64,000 nt of DNA from Saccharothrix carnea (GCF_003014735.1 NZ_PYAX01000002.1:682001-746000), one strand, 5' to 3'; shown: positions 26,137 to 34,760, numbered from the stretch's first letter. A program made the numbers and translations. The notes: generated by a model not told the origin, from the sequence alone.

Positions 26137-27081
26137 TCACCCGGAACCGTGCAGCGCCACCAACTCCGCACCCAACCGCGCCAACTCCGCCCGCACCGCC
26201 CCCGACTCCACCACCTCCACCAACCCACCCCACCCCGCCAACACCTGCGCGATCATCAGCGGAGCCGGCGCCGACAACCGCAACCTCGCCCGACCACCCA
26301 CCTCCGCCAACACCTCGCAATGCCGCCCGAACTGATCACGCAACACGTGCGCGAACCGCGGCTCCACCGACACCACCGCCGACACCGACCCCCGCCGCCG
26401 CTCCACCTCCGACACCACCCGCTCCCACGCCACCGACAAGTCGAACCCCACCGGCCGCTCGAACACCTCCTCCGTCACCCGCGCCGACACCACCCGATCC
26501 ACCCGGAACGTCCGCTCACCCGCCCCCGTACCCGCCACCAAGTACCAAACCTCGTCCTTGTCCACCAACCCCCACGGCTCCACCACCCGCTCCGACCGCA
26601 CCCCACCACGCCCCTCGTACACCAACACCACCCGCCGACGCCCCACCACCGCCTCCTCCAACACACCCACCAACCCCGGCCGCCCCCGACCCACCTCACC
26701 CCAACCCGCCACATCCACCACCACCGCGTCCGCCGCCGCCAACGCACCCTCCCGGAACGTCTCCGGCAACGCCCGCACCAACTTCCGCAACGCCGCACGC
26801 ACCTCCGGCGACCCCGACGCCGCAGGACCCACCAACAAGAACAACGCCCGCGCCTCCGACGCCGTCAACCCGCTCAGATCCGTCCGCGCACGCCCCACCA
26901 ACCGCCAACCACCACCACGCCCCGGCTGCGGGTACACCGGCACACCCGCCGACGACAACGCCTCCAGGTCCCGACGCGCCGTCGCCACCGACACCTCCAG
27001 CTCCCCGGCCAACTCCGCCGCCGTCACCCGCCCCCGCGCCTGCATCAACAACAGGACAGCCACCAAACGGTCCGCACGCAT
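26137..27081 (-). CDS. WYL-domain transcriptional regulator (YafY type)
   Basis: A 314-residue protein: N-terminal DeoR-like HTH (MRADRLVAVLLLMQARGRVTAAELA, about 1-60), then a WYL domain with VVEPWGLVDKDEVWYLVAG and a C-terminal WCX-like extension. ATG 27081 is preferred over an upstream start that would run through the inverted repeat at 27100. It is divergent from a VOC-family gene that it probably controls. Confidence 0.9.
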   Translation of the reverse strand: MRADRLVAVLLLMQARGRVTAAELAGELEVSVATARRDLEALSSAGVPVYPQPGRGGGWRLVGRARTDLSGLTASEARALFLLVGPAASGSPEVRAALRKLVRALPETFREGALAAADAVVVDVAGWGEVGRGRPGLVGVLEEAVVGRRRVVLVYEGRGGVRSERVVEPWGLVDKDEVWYLVAGTGAGERTFRVDRVVSARVTEEVFERPVGFDLSVAWERVVSEVERRRGSVSAVVSVEPRFAHVLRDQFGRHCEVLAEVGGRARLRLSAPAPLMIAQVLAGWGGLVEVVESGAVRAELARLGAELVALHGSG

Positions 27082-27099
27082 GGACCCAGTCTCGCCCGA

Positions 27100-27124
27100 A
27101 AAGTGCTCAATCGGTGAGCACTTT
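27100..27124. promoter_or_regulatory. Inverted-repeat operator between WYL regulator and VOC gene
   Basis: Perfect 10-bp arms AAAGTGCTCA / TGAGCACTTT around ATCGG, 18 bp from the WYL ATG. Its symmetry and place suggest the WYL regulator's operator for the divergent pair. Confidence 0.75.
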
Positions 27125-27182
27125 GACCGCCAAGCTGGGGGAGAAGCGACGAACACGACAGGACACCGGAAGAGGGACCACC

Positions 27183-27581
27183 ATGCTCCGCGGACTCACC
27201 ACCACCAGCTTCTTCGCCGACGACCTCGACGCCGCAGCCGCCTGGTACACCGAACTGCTCGGCATCGAGCCGTACTTCAAGGTCCCCGGCGGCTACATCG
27301 AGTTCCGGATCGGGGACTACGAGCACGAGTTCGGCATCGTCAAGAGCGACTACGCACCGCACGACGTGCACAGCGGACCGGCCGGGGCGATCACGTACTG
27401 GGCCGTCGACGACCTGCGGGCCACGCTGGACCGCCTCGCCGAACTCGGCGCAACGCCGCACGACGAGCCGAAGGTCCGCGGCGACGGCTACATCACCGCC
27501 AGCGTGGTCGACCCGTTCGGCAACGTGCTCGGCGTCATGGAGAACGCGCACTACTTCGACGTGCTGGGGAAGCGGCCCTGA
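27183..27581 (+). CDS. VOC/glyoxalase-fold protein
   Basis: A 132-residue protein with a single VOC domain: LTTTSFFADDLDAAAAWYTELLG, then the DPFGNVLGVMEN ending. His/Glu positions (EHEFG, MEN) could bind a metal. The substrate is unknown. The dif-like site begins 8 bp after its stop. Confidence 0.85.
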   Translation: MLRGLTTTSFFADDLDAAAAWYTELLGIEPYFKVPGGYIEFRIGDYEHEFGIVKSDYAPHDVHSGPAGAITYWAVDDLRATLDRLAELGATPHDEPKVRGDGYITASVVDPFGNVLGVMENAHYFDVLGKRP

Positions 27582-27588
27582 ACCTCTT

Positions 27589-27616
27589 ACTTAACATAAT
27601 GTAGATTATCGGCGTT
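27589..27616 (-). other. Chromosomal dif site (XerC/XerD recombination site), minus-strand orientation
   Basis: On the minus strand the 28 bp read XerC-side arm AACGCCGATAA, central hexamer TCTACA, XerD-side arm TTATGTTAAGT. Compared from memory with E. coli dif (arms GGTGCGCATAA and TTATGTTAAAT) the XerD arm differs at one base of 11. The CGATAAT...ACATTATGT core agrees with the actinobacterial dif consensus. It is intergenic and AT-rich in a GC-rich region. Confidence 0.85.
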
Positions 27617-28105
27617 GCGGGTGGGCCGGTCGGCAGGGGCACGAGGCTGCGGACCGGCCACGCGAACACACAGGTGCTGCACGCGCGCACGACACCGTCG
27701 CCAACGCGTCGTCCGCGCCGCCGCCACGCGCCTCGACGTTTCGTGCGCACGACGCCGGCAGGCCGGGCTCGAGGGCTGGCGGCGGGGCGTGCCGGGCCGG
27801 AAGGCCGGTGGCAGTTGCCAAGTCGCTCCGGCACACCGCCGTAGAAACGTCACAGTGACGGATCCTGGGTGGCGTCAGCGGGCGTCGGGACGGCATGCCC
27901 GGCCGGCTCGCACCTGAGTGTTGATCATCGAGGGTCGGGTCCTCGGTGGGCGCCAAAGCCCTTCGGTGGCCTTGTCTGGTGGCCAAGATGAGCGTGATGT
28001 GTCGCGTAGTGCGCAGGATGTCGGTTTCGGGGGCAGATCGGCTGCCGGCGGAGCGTTCGGGAGTGGCATCCCCCGGTCGGGGCCTCCACCCCTTCCGGAC
28101 CCGCG
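27617..28105. other. Gene-free stretch beside dif
   Basis: About 490 bp without a credible coding region on either strand; the open frames here are Arg/Ala-rich, lack ribosome sites and resemble no protein I know. No IS ends or tRNA were seen. Confidence 0.55.
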
Positions 28106-28135
28106 ATTCATGGATAATGGCAATTATCCATGAAT
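28106..28135. repeat. 30-bp AT-rich inverted repeat with dif-like core
   Basis: Arms ATTCATGGATAAT and ATTATCCATGAAT (13 bp, perfect) flank GGCA. Seen differently, it is ATAA-TGGCAA-TTAT with symmetric outer arms, the same ATAA-N6-TTAT layout as the dif core 500 bp to the left. It lies 202 bp before the tyrosine recombinase start. It could be a recombinase site or a regulator operator. Confidence 0.8.
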
Positions 28136-28337
28136 TGATCATGAAGTGACCGGGGATCGGTGCGTGGTCGACACGTCGGAGTCGACGCGGCGCTCGGGAG
28201 GCGGGGTCAGGCACGTCAACTCCCCCGCGAGGTGTCGGCTCGGGCTGCCGTTCCGTCCCGCTCCCCTCCCCCTCTGGTGCGCGTCGTCGCGGTGCGGTCG
28301 GCGGGTTTTGTCGGTGGTGTGCGGTAGGAAGATCGAC

Positions 28338-29309
28338 ATGTTGGTGCTTGCCGCTCAGGAGTCGTTCTTCCTCGCTCGTCGGCCGCGGAAGGATTCGCCG
28401 CACACGACGGCGGCGTACCGGCGTGACCTGGCCGGGGTCACGGCGTTGTTGGCGGAGGCTGCGGGCACTCCCCCGGAGTTGTTGGAGATGTCGGACCTGA
28501 CGGCGCGGAACCTGCGTGCGGCGTTCGGGGTGTTCGCGGATTCGCACGCGAAGTCGTCGGTGTTGCGGGCGTGGTCGACGTGGAACCAGTTCTTGACGTT
28601 CTGCGTGGCGGAGGAGCTGGTGGCGGGCAATCCGATGGGGGCGGTGGCCCGGCCGAAGACTCCCCCGCTGGTGCCGAAGCCGTTGCGGGGTGAGGACACG
28701 CCGGAGCGGTTGTTGGCGGCCGCGGCGGAGGGTGCGCGGCGTGGGCGTGATCCGTGGCCGGAGCGGGATGTGCTGGTGTTGGCGTTGGGTCTGGTGGCGG
28801 GGTTGCGGTCCGCGGAGATGCGGACGTTGACGCACGCGTCGGTGGTGGGTCGGCCCGGTGAGCGGCGGTTGCACGTGGCGGGCAAGGGGAATCGGGATCG
28901 GTCGGTGCCGATCGAGCCGGCGATGGATCGGATCATCGAGCAGTACGTGGCGTCGTGTCGGCGGCGTTTTCCGCAGGGTCGGTTCGATCGGGGGTCGGCG
29001 TTGTTGCGTGATCGGCATGGTGAGCCGATCGGGCGGGGTGGGTTGGAGTACTTGGTGCGGTCGTGCTTCCGGTGGGCGGGGTTGCACGATCGGGTGCCGT
29101 CCGGGGCGAACCTGCACGCGTTGCGGCACACGTTCGCGACGCGGTTGGCGGAGGACGGGGCGACGGCGTCGGAGATCATGGCGTTGTTGGGGCACGCGTC
29201 GTTGGCGACGTCGCAGAACTACATCGAGGCGACGGCGCGGGAGCGGCGGGCGGCGGTGGCGAGTAATCGGACGTATGCGTCGTTGGCGCGGTTGCCGCAG
29301 CAGGAGTGA
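28338..29309 (+). CDS. Xer-like tyrosine recombinase
   Basis: A 323-residue tyrosine recombinase with SAM-like N-terminal domain (about 5-105) and complete catalytic set: Arg157 (GLRSAEMR), Lys183 (GKGNRDR), His260-Arg263 (HALR), His286 (GHASLATSQNY) and Tyr295. Its size is that of XerC/XerD (about 300 residues), but canonical xerC and xerD normally lie elsewhere (near rpsB/tsf and scpAB). It is therefore likely a third Xer paralogue or an old domesticated integrase. No excisionase or phage gene is next to it. ATG 28338 follows AGGA by 8 bp. Confidence 0.88.
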   Translation: MLVLAAQESFFLARRPRKDSPHTTAAYRRDLAGVTALLAEAAGTPPELLEMSDLTARNLRAAFGVFADSHAKSSVLRAWSTWNQFLTFCVAEELVAGNPMGAVARPKTPPLVPKPLRGEDTPERLLAAAAEGARRGRDPWPERDVLVLALGLVAGLRSAEMRTLTHASVVGRPGERRLHVAGKGNRDRSVPIEPAMDRIIEQYVASCRRRFPQGRFDRGSALLRDRHGEPIGRGGLEYLVRSCFRWAGLHDRVPSGANLHALRHTFATRLAEDGATASEIMALLGHASLATSQNYIEATARERRAAVASNRTYASLARLPQQE

Positions 29310-29600
29310 GGTGGGTTGGTCCGTGCGGGTGACTTGGGCGAGTCGATGTTCGCACGGGTGTGCGCAGGGGTCATGAGGGCTGTGTGGCGTGGTTCGGCAT
29401 CGGCGGGTGTGTTCGGTGTGTAGTGCGGGGGTGGATCTGTTGGGTGGCGTTGCGGCGGAGTGTGGAGCGGGTGCGGTCGGGGCGGTTGTGGCGTGAGGGT
29501 GGTTGAGGGTGCCTCGGTGGTGGTCGCGGCATGCCTGATTGTTAGTCCGTTCGGGTGACGTGCTGGTGCGGATCGTGCTGTTCGCGGGTAGTCACGTGGC

Positions 29601-30491
29601 ATGAGGTCCGTGTGGCGTGGGGCGATCTCCTTCGGGTTGGTGACGATCGGTGTCCGGTTGTACACGGCCACGGAGGAGCACGACTTCCGGTTCCACCAGG
29701 TGCACCGGGAGGACGGTGGGCGCATCCGGTACAAGCGGGTGTGCCAGGTGTGCGGCGAGGAGGTCGCCTACGCCGATATCGCGAAGGGTTACGAGCTGGA
29801 CGACGGTCGGGTCGTGGTGTTGGAGGCCGAGGATCTCGACAAGTTGCCGTTGAACACCGATCACGCGATCGACGTGTTGGAGTTCGTGCCGGTCGAGGAA
29901 GTCGATCCGATTTATTTTCAGAAGTCCTATTATTTGGAGCCGGACAAGGCGGCGACGCGTCCGTATGTGTTGTTGCGGACCGCTTTGGAGCGCAGTGGGC
30001 AGCTCGCGGTGGTGAAGATCACGATTCGTCAGCGGGAGACGTTGGCGATGTTGCGGGCGCGTGATGATTTGTTGGTGATGCACACGATGTTGTGGCCGGA
30101 TGAGGTGCGCAAGCCTGATTTCGAGTTCTTGGGTGCGGATGTGGAGGTTCGGCCGCAGGAGTTGAAGATGGCGTCGTCGTTGGTGGACAGCATGGCGGGG
30201 TCGTTCGATCCGGATGAGTTCAGCGATGACTACACCGAGGCGATGCAGAAGGTGATCGCGGCGAAGGCGGAGGGTGCGGAGTTGCCGGAGCGGCCTGAGG
30301 TGGAGGAGGCCGGTGAGGTGATCGACCTGATGACGGCGTTGGAGCGGAGTGTGGAGCAGGCGAAGTCGGCGCGGGGTGGGAAGTCGGCGGCGCGCAAGCC
30401 CGCGGCGAAGAAGGCGGCTTCGTCCGGCTCGTCGGGGTCGTCTGGGTCGTCGCGTAAGCCTCCGGCGAAGAAGAAGGCGAAGCCCGCCTGA
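29601..30491 (+). CDS. ku: Ku protein of bacterial NHEJ
   Basis: A 296-residue Ku. The core starts MRSVWRGAISFGLVTIGVRLY, carries a CQVCG turn and the conserved KSYYLEPDK and FDPDEFSDDYTEAM segments; the last about 40 residues are a Lys/Ala/Ser tail, as in actinobacterial Ku. It binds double-strand ends as a homodimer and recruits LigD. The ligase gene starts 17 bp after the stop. Confidence 0.96.
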   Translation: MRSVWRGAISFGLVTIGVRLYTATEEHDFRFHQVHREDGGRIRYKRVCQVCGEEVAYADIAKGYELDDGRVVVLEAEDLDKLPLNTDHAIDVLEFVPVEEVDPIYFQKSYYLEPDKAATRPYVLLRTALERSGQLAVVKITIRQRETLAMLRARDDLLVMHTMLWPDEVRKPDFEFLGADVEVRPQELKMASSLVDSMAGSFDPDEFSDDYTEAMQKVIAAKAEGAELPERPEVEEAGEVIDLMTALERSVEQAKSARGGKSAARKPAAKKAASSGSSGSSGSSRKPPAKKKAKPA

Positions 30492-30508
30492 CGGCGTGGC
30501 GGCGCGGG

Positions 30509-31972
30509 ATGGGTGGGGATCTTTCGGAGTACCGGCGCAAGCGGGATCCGGGGCGGACGCCGGAGCCGGTGCCGGGTGATGACGCGGTGTTGCCGAGTGG
30601 TGGTGACGACACGTTCGTGATCCAGGAGCACCACGCGTCGCGGCTGCACTGGGATGTGCGGTTGGAGCGGGGCGGGGTGTTGGTGTCGTGGGCGGTGCCG
30701 AAGGGTTTGCCGCCGGAGCCGGGGACGATCCGGTTGGCGGTGCGCACCGAGGATCACCCGTTGGAGTACGCGTCGTTTTCGGGGGTGATTCCGAAGGGTG
30801 AGTACGGCGCGGGTCGGATGGTGATCTGGGACCGGGGTCGTTACGAGACGGTGAAGTGGTCCGACCGCGAGGTGGACGTGGTGTTGCACGGGTCGCGGGT
30901 GGAGGGCGAGTTCGTGTTCTTCCGCCGTGATGCGGCCGGTGGGGAGGGTGAGGGCAAGGAGTGGATGGTGCGGCGGCGGCACGAGCCGGTGCGGCCGGAC
31001 TGGGTGCCGTTGCCGGAGTCGTTGTCGCCGATGTTGGCGACTCCGGCGGCGGAGTTGCCGGGGCCGGGGTCGAAGTGGGCGTTCGAGTTCAAGTGGGACG
31101 GGGTGCGGGCGGTCGCGCGGGTCGAGGGTGGCCGGGTGCGGTTGACGAGCCGGTTGGGCAATGACGTGACGGGGACGTACCCGGAGTTGCAGGGGTTGGG
31201 TGAGCAGCTGGGTGCGACGCAGGTGTTGTTGGACGGGGAGATCGTGGCGTTGGAGGGTGGTCGGCCGAGTTTCGGTGCGTTGCAGCGGCGGATGCACGCG
31301 TCGGAGGCGCAGGCGCGGCGGTTGGTGGCGCGGACGCCGGTGACGTTCCTGGTGTTCGACGTGTTGCACCTGGACGGCTCCCCCACGCTGGACCTGCCGT
31401 ATTCGCGGCGTCGTGAGCTGTTGGAGGGTTTGGGGTTGCGGGGTGCTCACTGGTTGACGCCGAGGGCGTTCCCGGGTGAGGGGGCGGCGGTGTTGGCGGC
31501 GAGTCGGGAGCAGGGGTTGGAGGGGGTGGTGGCGAAGCGGCTGGATTCGCGGTACGTGCCGGGTTCGCGGTCGCCGCAGTGGGTGAAGGTGACGGCGGTG
31601 GCGACGCAGGAGGTGGTGGTCGGGGGGTGGCGGCCGGGTGAGGGCAAGCGCAAGGGGGTGGTGGGGTCGTTGTTGCTCGGTATCCCGGACGGTGAGGGCG
31701 GGTTGGTGTTCGCGGGGTCGGTGGGCACGGGGTTCGACCAGGCGGAGTTGGAGCGGTTGACGGCGCGGTTGTCGGCGTTGGGGGTGGCGCGGTCGCCGTT
31801 CGTGTCGGAGGTGCCGCGGGAGCGGGCTCGGGGTGCGCGGTGGGTGCGTCCGGAGTTGGTGGGTGAGGTGGCGTACCGGCAGTGGACGGCGGATGGTCGG
31901 ATGCGGTTCCCGACGTGGCGGGGGTTGCGGCCGGACAGGGTGCCCGGGGAGGTGCGGCGTGGTGACGGCTGA
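30509..31972 (+). CDS. ligD: LigD phosphoesterase-ligase (PE-LIG) protein
   Basis: A 487-residue protein with a 3'-phosphoesterase domain first (about 5-155; QEHHASRLHWDVRLERGG carries the metal-binding His/Asp) and an ATP-dependent ligase domain after (about 175-480; nucleophile Lys195 in FKWDG). It lacks the polymerase domain, which is encoded by the next gene. In Mycobacterium all three are one protein in the order POL-PE-LIG. Confidence 0.94.
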   Translation: MGGDLSEYRRKRDPGRTPEPVPGDDAVLPSGGDDTFVIQEHHASRLHWDVRLERGGVLVSWAVPKGLPPEPGTIRLAVRTEDHPLEYASFSGVIPKGEYGAGRMVIWDRGRYETVKWSDREVDVVLHGSRVEGEFVFFRRDAAGGEGEGKEWMVRRRHEPVRPDWVPLPESLSPMLATPAAELPGPGSKWAFEFKWDGVRAVARVEGGRVRLTSRLGNDVTGTYPELQGLGEQLGATQVLLDGEIVALEGGRPSFGALQRRMHASEAQARRLVARTPVTFLVFDVLHLDGSPTLDLPYSRRRELLEGLGLRGAHWLTPRAFPGEGAAVLAASREQGLEGVVAKRLDSRYVPGSRSPQWVKVTAVATQEVVVGGWRPGEGKRKGVVGSLLLGIPDGEGGLVFAGSVGTGFDQAELERLTARLSALGVARSPFVSEVPRERARGARWVRPELVGEVAYRQWTADGRMRFPTWRGLRPDRVPGEVRRGDG

Positions 31973-32867
31973 CGCGGTGGTGGCGGTGGAGGGGCGTCGG
32001 TTGAAGCTGACGAACCTGGACAAGGTGCTGTACCCGGAGGTGGGGTTCACGAAGGCGGAGGTGATCGACTACTACACGCGGATCGCGCCGGTGTTGTTGC
32101 CTCATCTGGAGGGTCGGCCGTTGACGGTGCGGCGGTATCCGAACGGGGTGGACGGGAAGTCGTTCTTCGAGAAGAACGCGCCGTCGCACGCGCCGGAGTG
32201 GGTGCGGACGGTGCGGGTGGAGACGCCGGGGTCGTCGCGGGGTGCGGAGTACGCGGATTTCGTGGTGGTGGAGGAGCTGGCGACGTTGGTGTGGTTGGCG
32301 AACCTGGCGGCGTTGGAGTTGCACGTGCCGCAGTGGACGGTGGGTGCGCGGGGTGGGCGGCACTCCCCCGACCTGGTGGTGTTCGACCTGGACCCGGGTG
32401 AGCCGGCGACGGTGGTGGAGTGCTGCCGGGTGGCGTGCCGGGTGCGGGAGGTGCTGGTGGAGGACGGGTTGGCGCCGGTGGTGAAGACGTCGGGGTCGAA
32501 GGGGTTGCAGGTGTACGCGGCGGTGTCGGTGTCGTCGCCGGAGCGGACGTCGGAGTACGCGAAGGGGGTGGCGCAGCGGTTGGCGGGCGAGTCGCCGGAC
32601 GAGGTGGTGTGGCGGATGGCGAAGGCTCAGCGGACGGGGAAGGTGCTGATCGACTGGTCGCAGAACAACCCGGCGAAGACGACGGTGGCGCCGTATTCGT
32701 TGCGGGCGCGGGCGAGGCCGTCGGTGTCGACGCCGGTGTCGTGGGAGGAGGTCGCGGCGTGCCGGGTGGTGGAGGACCTGGTGTTCCTGGCCGACGAGGT
32801 GCGGGAGCGGGTGGGGTCGGTGGGTGATCTGTTCGCGGTGGGTGGGTCGTCACCGTTGCCGCGGTGA
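31962..32867 (+). CDS. LigD polymerase/primase domain protein (POL, stand-alone)
   Basis: A 301-residue archaeo-eukaryotic-primase-like polymerase of the LigD POL family: LTNLDKVLYPE at the start, FDLDPGEP with catalytic Asp142 and Asp144, SGSKGLQVY and IDWSQNN. It fills NHEJ ends with ribo- or deoxynucleotides. GTG 31962 overlaps the ligase gene by 11 bp, so Ku, PE-LIG and POL form one operon. Confidence 0.94.
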   Translation: MTADAVVAVEGRRLKLTNLDKVLYPEVGFTKAEVIDYYTRIAPVLLPHLEGRPLTVRRYPNGVDGKSFFEKNAPSHAPEWVRTVRVETPGSSRGAEYADFVVVEELATLVWLANLAALELHVPQWTVGARGGRHSPDLVVFDLDPGEPATVVECCRVACRVREVLVEDGLAPVVKTSGSKGLQVYAAVSVSSPERTSEYAKGVAQRLAGESPDEVVWRMAKAQRTGKVLIDWSQNNPAKTTVAPYSLRARARPSVSTPVSWEEVAACRVVEDLVFLADEVRERVGSVGDLFAVGGSSPLPR

Positions 32868-32914
32868 GAGCCTTGTGCCGGTCGGTCGGTCGGCTCGGTG
32901 ACGGGAGGGTTGTC

Positions 32915-33463
32915 GTGGGGTTGTCGGAGGAGGAGATCCGGGCGGCGCACGTGGGGGTGGCGCCGAGGTTGGGTGGTCGGGTGGTGTTGGTGGAGTACGA
33001 CCCGGCGTGGCCGGGGTTGTACGAGCGGGAGGCGGCGCGGATCCGGGGTGCGTTGGGTGCCGCGGTGGTGGGGTTGGCGCACGTGGGGTCGACGTCGGTG
33101 CCGGGGTTGGCGGCGAAGCCGATCGTGGACGTGGTGTTGTCGGTGGCGGACTCGGCGGACGAGGCGTCGTACGTGCCGGCGTTGGAGGCGGCGGGGTACG
33201 TGCTGAGGTTGCGGGAGCCGGGGTGGTTGGAGCACCGGATGTTCAAGGGGCCGGACACGAATGTGAACCTGCACGTGTTCACGGCGGGTGAGCCGGAGGT
33301 GGGGCGGATGGTGGCGTTCCGGGACCGGTTGCGGGCGTCGGAGGCGGATCGGGTGTTGTACGAGCGGACGAAGCGGGAGTTGGCGGCGCGGGAGTGGACG
33401 TACGTGCAGCAGTACGCGGATGCGAAGGCGGAGGTGGTGGCCGACATCATGAGCCGCGCCTGA
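32915..33463 (+). CDS. GrpB-family nucleotidyltransferase-fold protein
   Basis: A 182-residue GrpB/DUF family protein. VLVEYDPAWPGLYEREAARIR, HVGSTSVPGLAAKPIVDV and the NLHVF and AAREWTYVQQYADAKAEVV ends are family signatures; the fold is a nucleotidyltransferase but no activity is established. A GGGAGG-type ribosome site precedes GTG 32915. Confidence 0.9.
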   Translation: MGLSEEEIRAAHVGVAPRLGGRVVLVEYDPAWPGLYEREAARIRGALGAAVVGLAHVGSTSVPGLAAKPIVDVVLSVADSADEASYVPALEAAGYVLRLREPGWLEHRMFKGPDTNVNLHVFTAGEPEVGRMVAFRDRLRASEADRVLYERTKRELAAREWTYVQQYADAKAEVVADIMSRA

Positions 33464-33563
33464 GCACCGCTCCCCCGGTGTGGGTGGTTCAGCGGGCCGT
33501 CGCCGGTCGCGTGGTAGGCGCGGTCATCTTCTCGTCGGGTGTTCTTCTCCTAGGCTGGTGGGT

Positions 33564-34025
33564 ATGCCGAGAATCGCCACCGCTGACATCGTGTCCCGAG
33601 ACGACCTGGTCGCGTTCCTGCGGCCCCGGCACCGTGCTCTGTTGATCACGGCGCGTGCTGATGGGCGGCCGCAGGTGTCGCCGGTGACGTGCGGGGTGGA
33701 CGGTGAGGGCCGGATCGTGGTGTCGACGTACCCGCAGCGGGCGAAGTCGCGCAACGCGCGGCGGGACGAGCGGGTGACGGTGTGCGTGCTGTCGGATGAG
33801 TGGGACGGCCCGTACGTGCAGGTGGACGGGCGGGCGGAGGTGCTGGATCTGCCGGAGGCGCTGGAGCCGTTGGTGGACTACTACCGGTGTGTCGCCGGTG
33901 AGCACCCGGATTGGGACGAGTACCGGGAGGCGATGCGCCGTCAGGGCAAGTCGCTGATCCGGGTCGCGATCGACCGGTGGGGGCCGATCGCGACCGGTGG
34001 GTTTCCGCCGGGGTTGGTGGACTGA
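33564..34025 (+). CDS. PPOX-class F420-dependent oxidoreductase
   Basis: A 153-residue split-barrel flavin/deazaflavin-binding protein: FLRPRHRALLITARADGRPQVSPV and RIVVSTYPQRAKSRNARRD are typical of the F420/FMN-binding PPOX family in actinobacteria. ATG 33564 begins the conserved part. Substrate unknown. Confidence 0.87.
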   Translation: MPRIATADIVSRDDLVAFLRPRHRALLITARADGRPQVSPVTCGVDGEGRIVVSTYPQRAKSRNARRDERVTVCVLSDEWDGPYVQVDGRAEVLDLPEALEPLVDYYRCVAGEHPDWDEYREAMRRQGKSLIRVAIDRWGPIATGGFPPGLVD

Positions 34026-34057
34026 GAAAGATCAGAAGAGTCGGCGGGGTGCTGGGC

Positions 34058-34726
34058 CTAGGCGTGGGCTTGTTGGGTGGAGGACCAGGTGCCGCCCCAG
34101 CCGGTGGGGTTTTCCAGGAGGGCGAAGACGGTGCCGGCCGGGTCGGCGATGGCGGTGACGGTGCCGGTGGGGACTTCTTTCGGCGGGATGAGGATGGTGG
34201 CGCCCATGGTGGTGGCGTCGGCGGCGGCTGTGGTGGCGTTGGGGACGGAGAAGTAGCAGGTCCAGCCGCCGGTGGCGGTGAGGCGGCCGGCGACGGGGCG
34301 GCGGTCGCCGGCGATGGTGGCGTCGTAGAGGGTGAAGTCGGCGTCGGGGTCGCGGACGTGCCAGCCCAGTTCGCCGGCCCAGTAGTCGTCGGCGGGGGTG
34401 GTGGTCATGAGTTCGACCCAGCAGGGTTCGCCGGGGCGGGGTCGGGGTGCCCAGGGGCCGTGCAGGACGCGGCCGGTGTCGATGGCGGCGGTGGGGTCGA
34501 GGTCGCGGGGTTCGGGGCCGGCGAACACGATGCGCCAGCCCGGGTCGCCGGGGTGGACGCGGGTGGCGAGGCGGTCGCCGACCCAGCCGGTGAAGGAGCC
34601 GTCGGGTTCGGCGATGATCACCCAGCCGAGGAGGTGGGCGTAGAACTCGGCGATCGGTTCGGGGTCGCTGGTGCTCAGCTCGACGCGGCGGACACCGCGC
34701 GCGGGGCTGTCGGGGGTACCGGGCAC
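34058..34726 (-). CDS. Two-domain VOC-family protein
   Basis: A protein of about 222 residues with two VOC repeats (VRRVELSTSDPEPIAEFYAHLLGW and CWVELMTTTPADDYWAGELGW), as in the hydroxylase/glyoxalase-like proteins often called CFP30B. The start is uncertain: GTG 34726 is chosen, while ATG 34777 would overlap the upstream gene by 17 bp and add a non-conserved Arg/Pro stretch. Confidence 0.8.
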   Translation of the reverse strand: MPGTPDSPARGVRRVELSTSDPEPIAEFYAHLLGWVIIAEPDGSFTGWVGDRLATRVHPGDPGWRIVFAGPEPRDLDPTAAIDTGRVLHGPWAPRPRPGEPCWVELMTTTPADDYWAGELGWHVRDPDADFTLYDATIAGDRRPVAGRLTATGGWTCYFSVPNATTAAADATTMGATILIPPKEVPTGTVTAIADPAGTVFALLENPTGWGGTWSSTQQAHA

Positions 34727-34760
34727 GGCGGTGGTTTCCCATCGGGGAGGGCGGCGGAGA

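Noticed and set aside
27615..27917. A 100-codon frame in the gene-free stretch beside dif
   Set aside because: Arg/Ala-rich translation, no start context, no resemblance to any family.
30230..32050. A 606-codon open frame opposite Ku and LigD
   Set aside because: Low-complexity Arg/Pro/His composition, no ribosome site, and both genes beneath it are certain.
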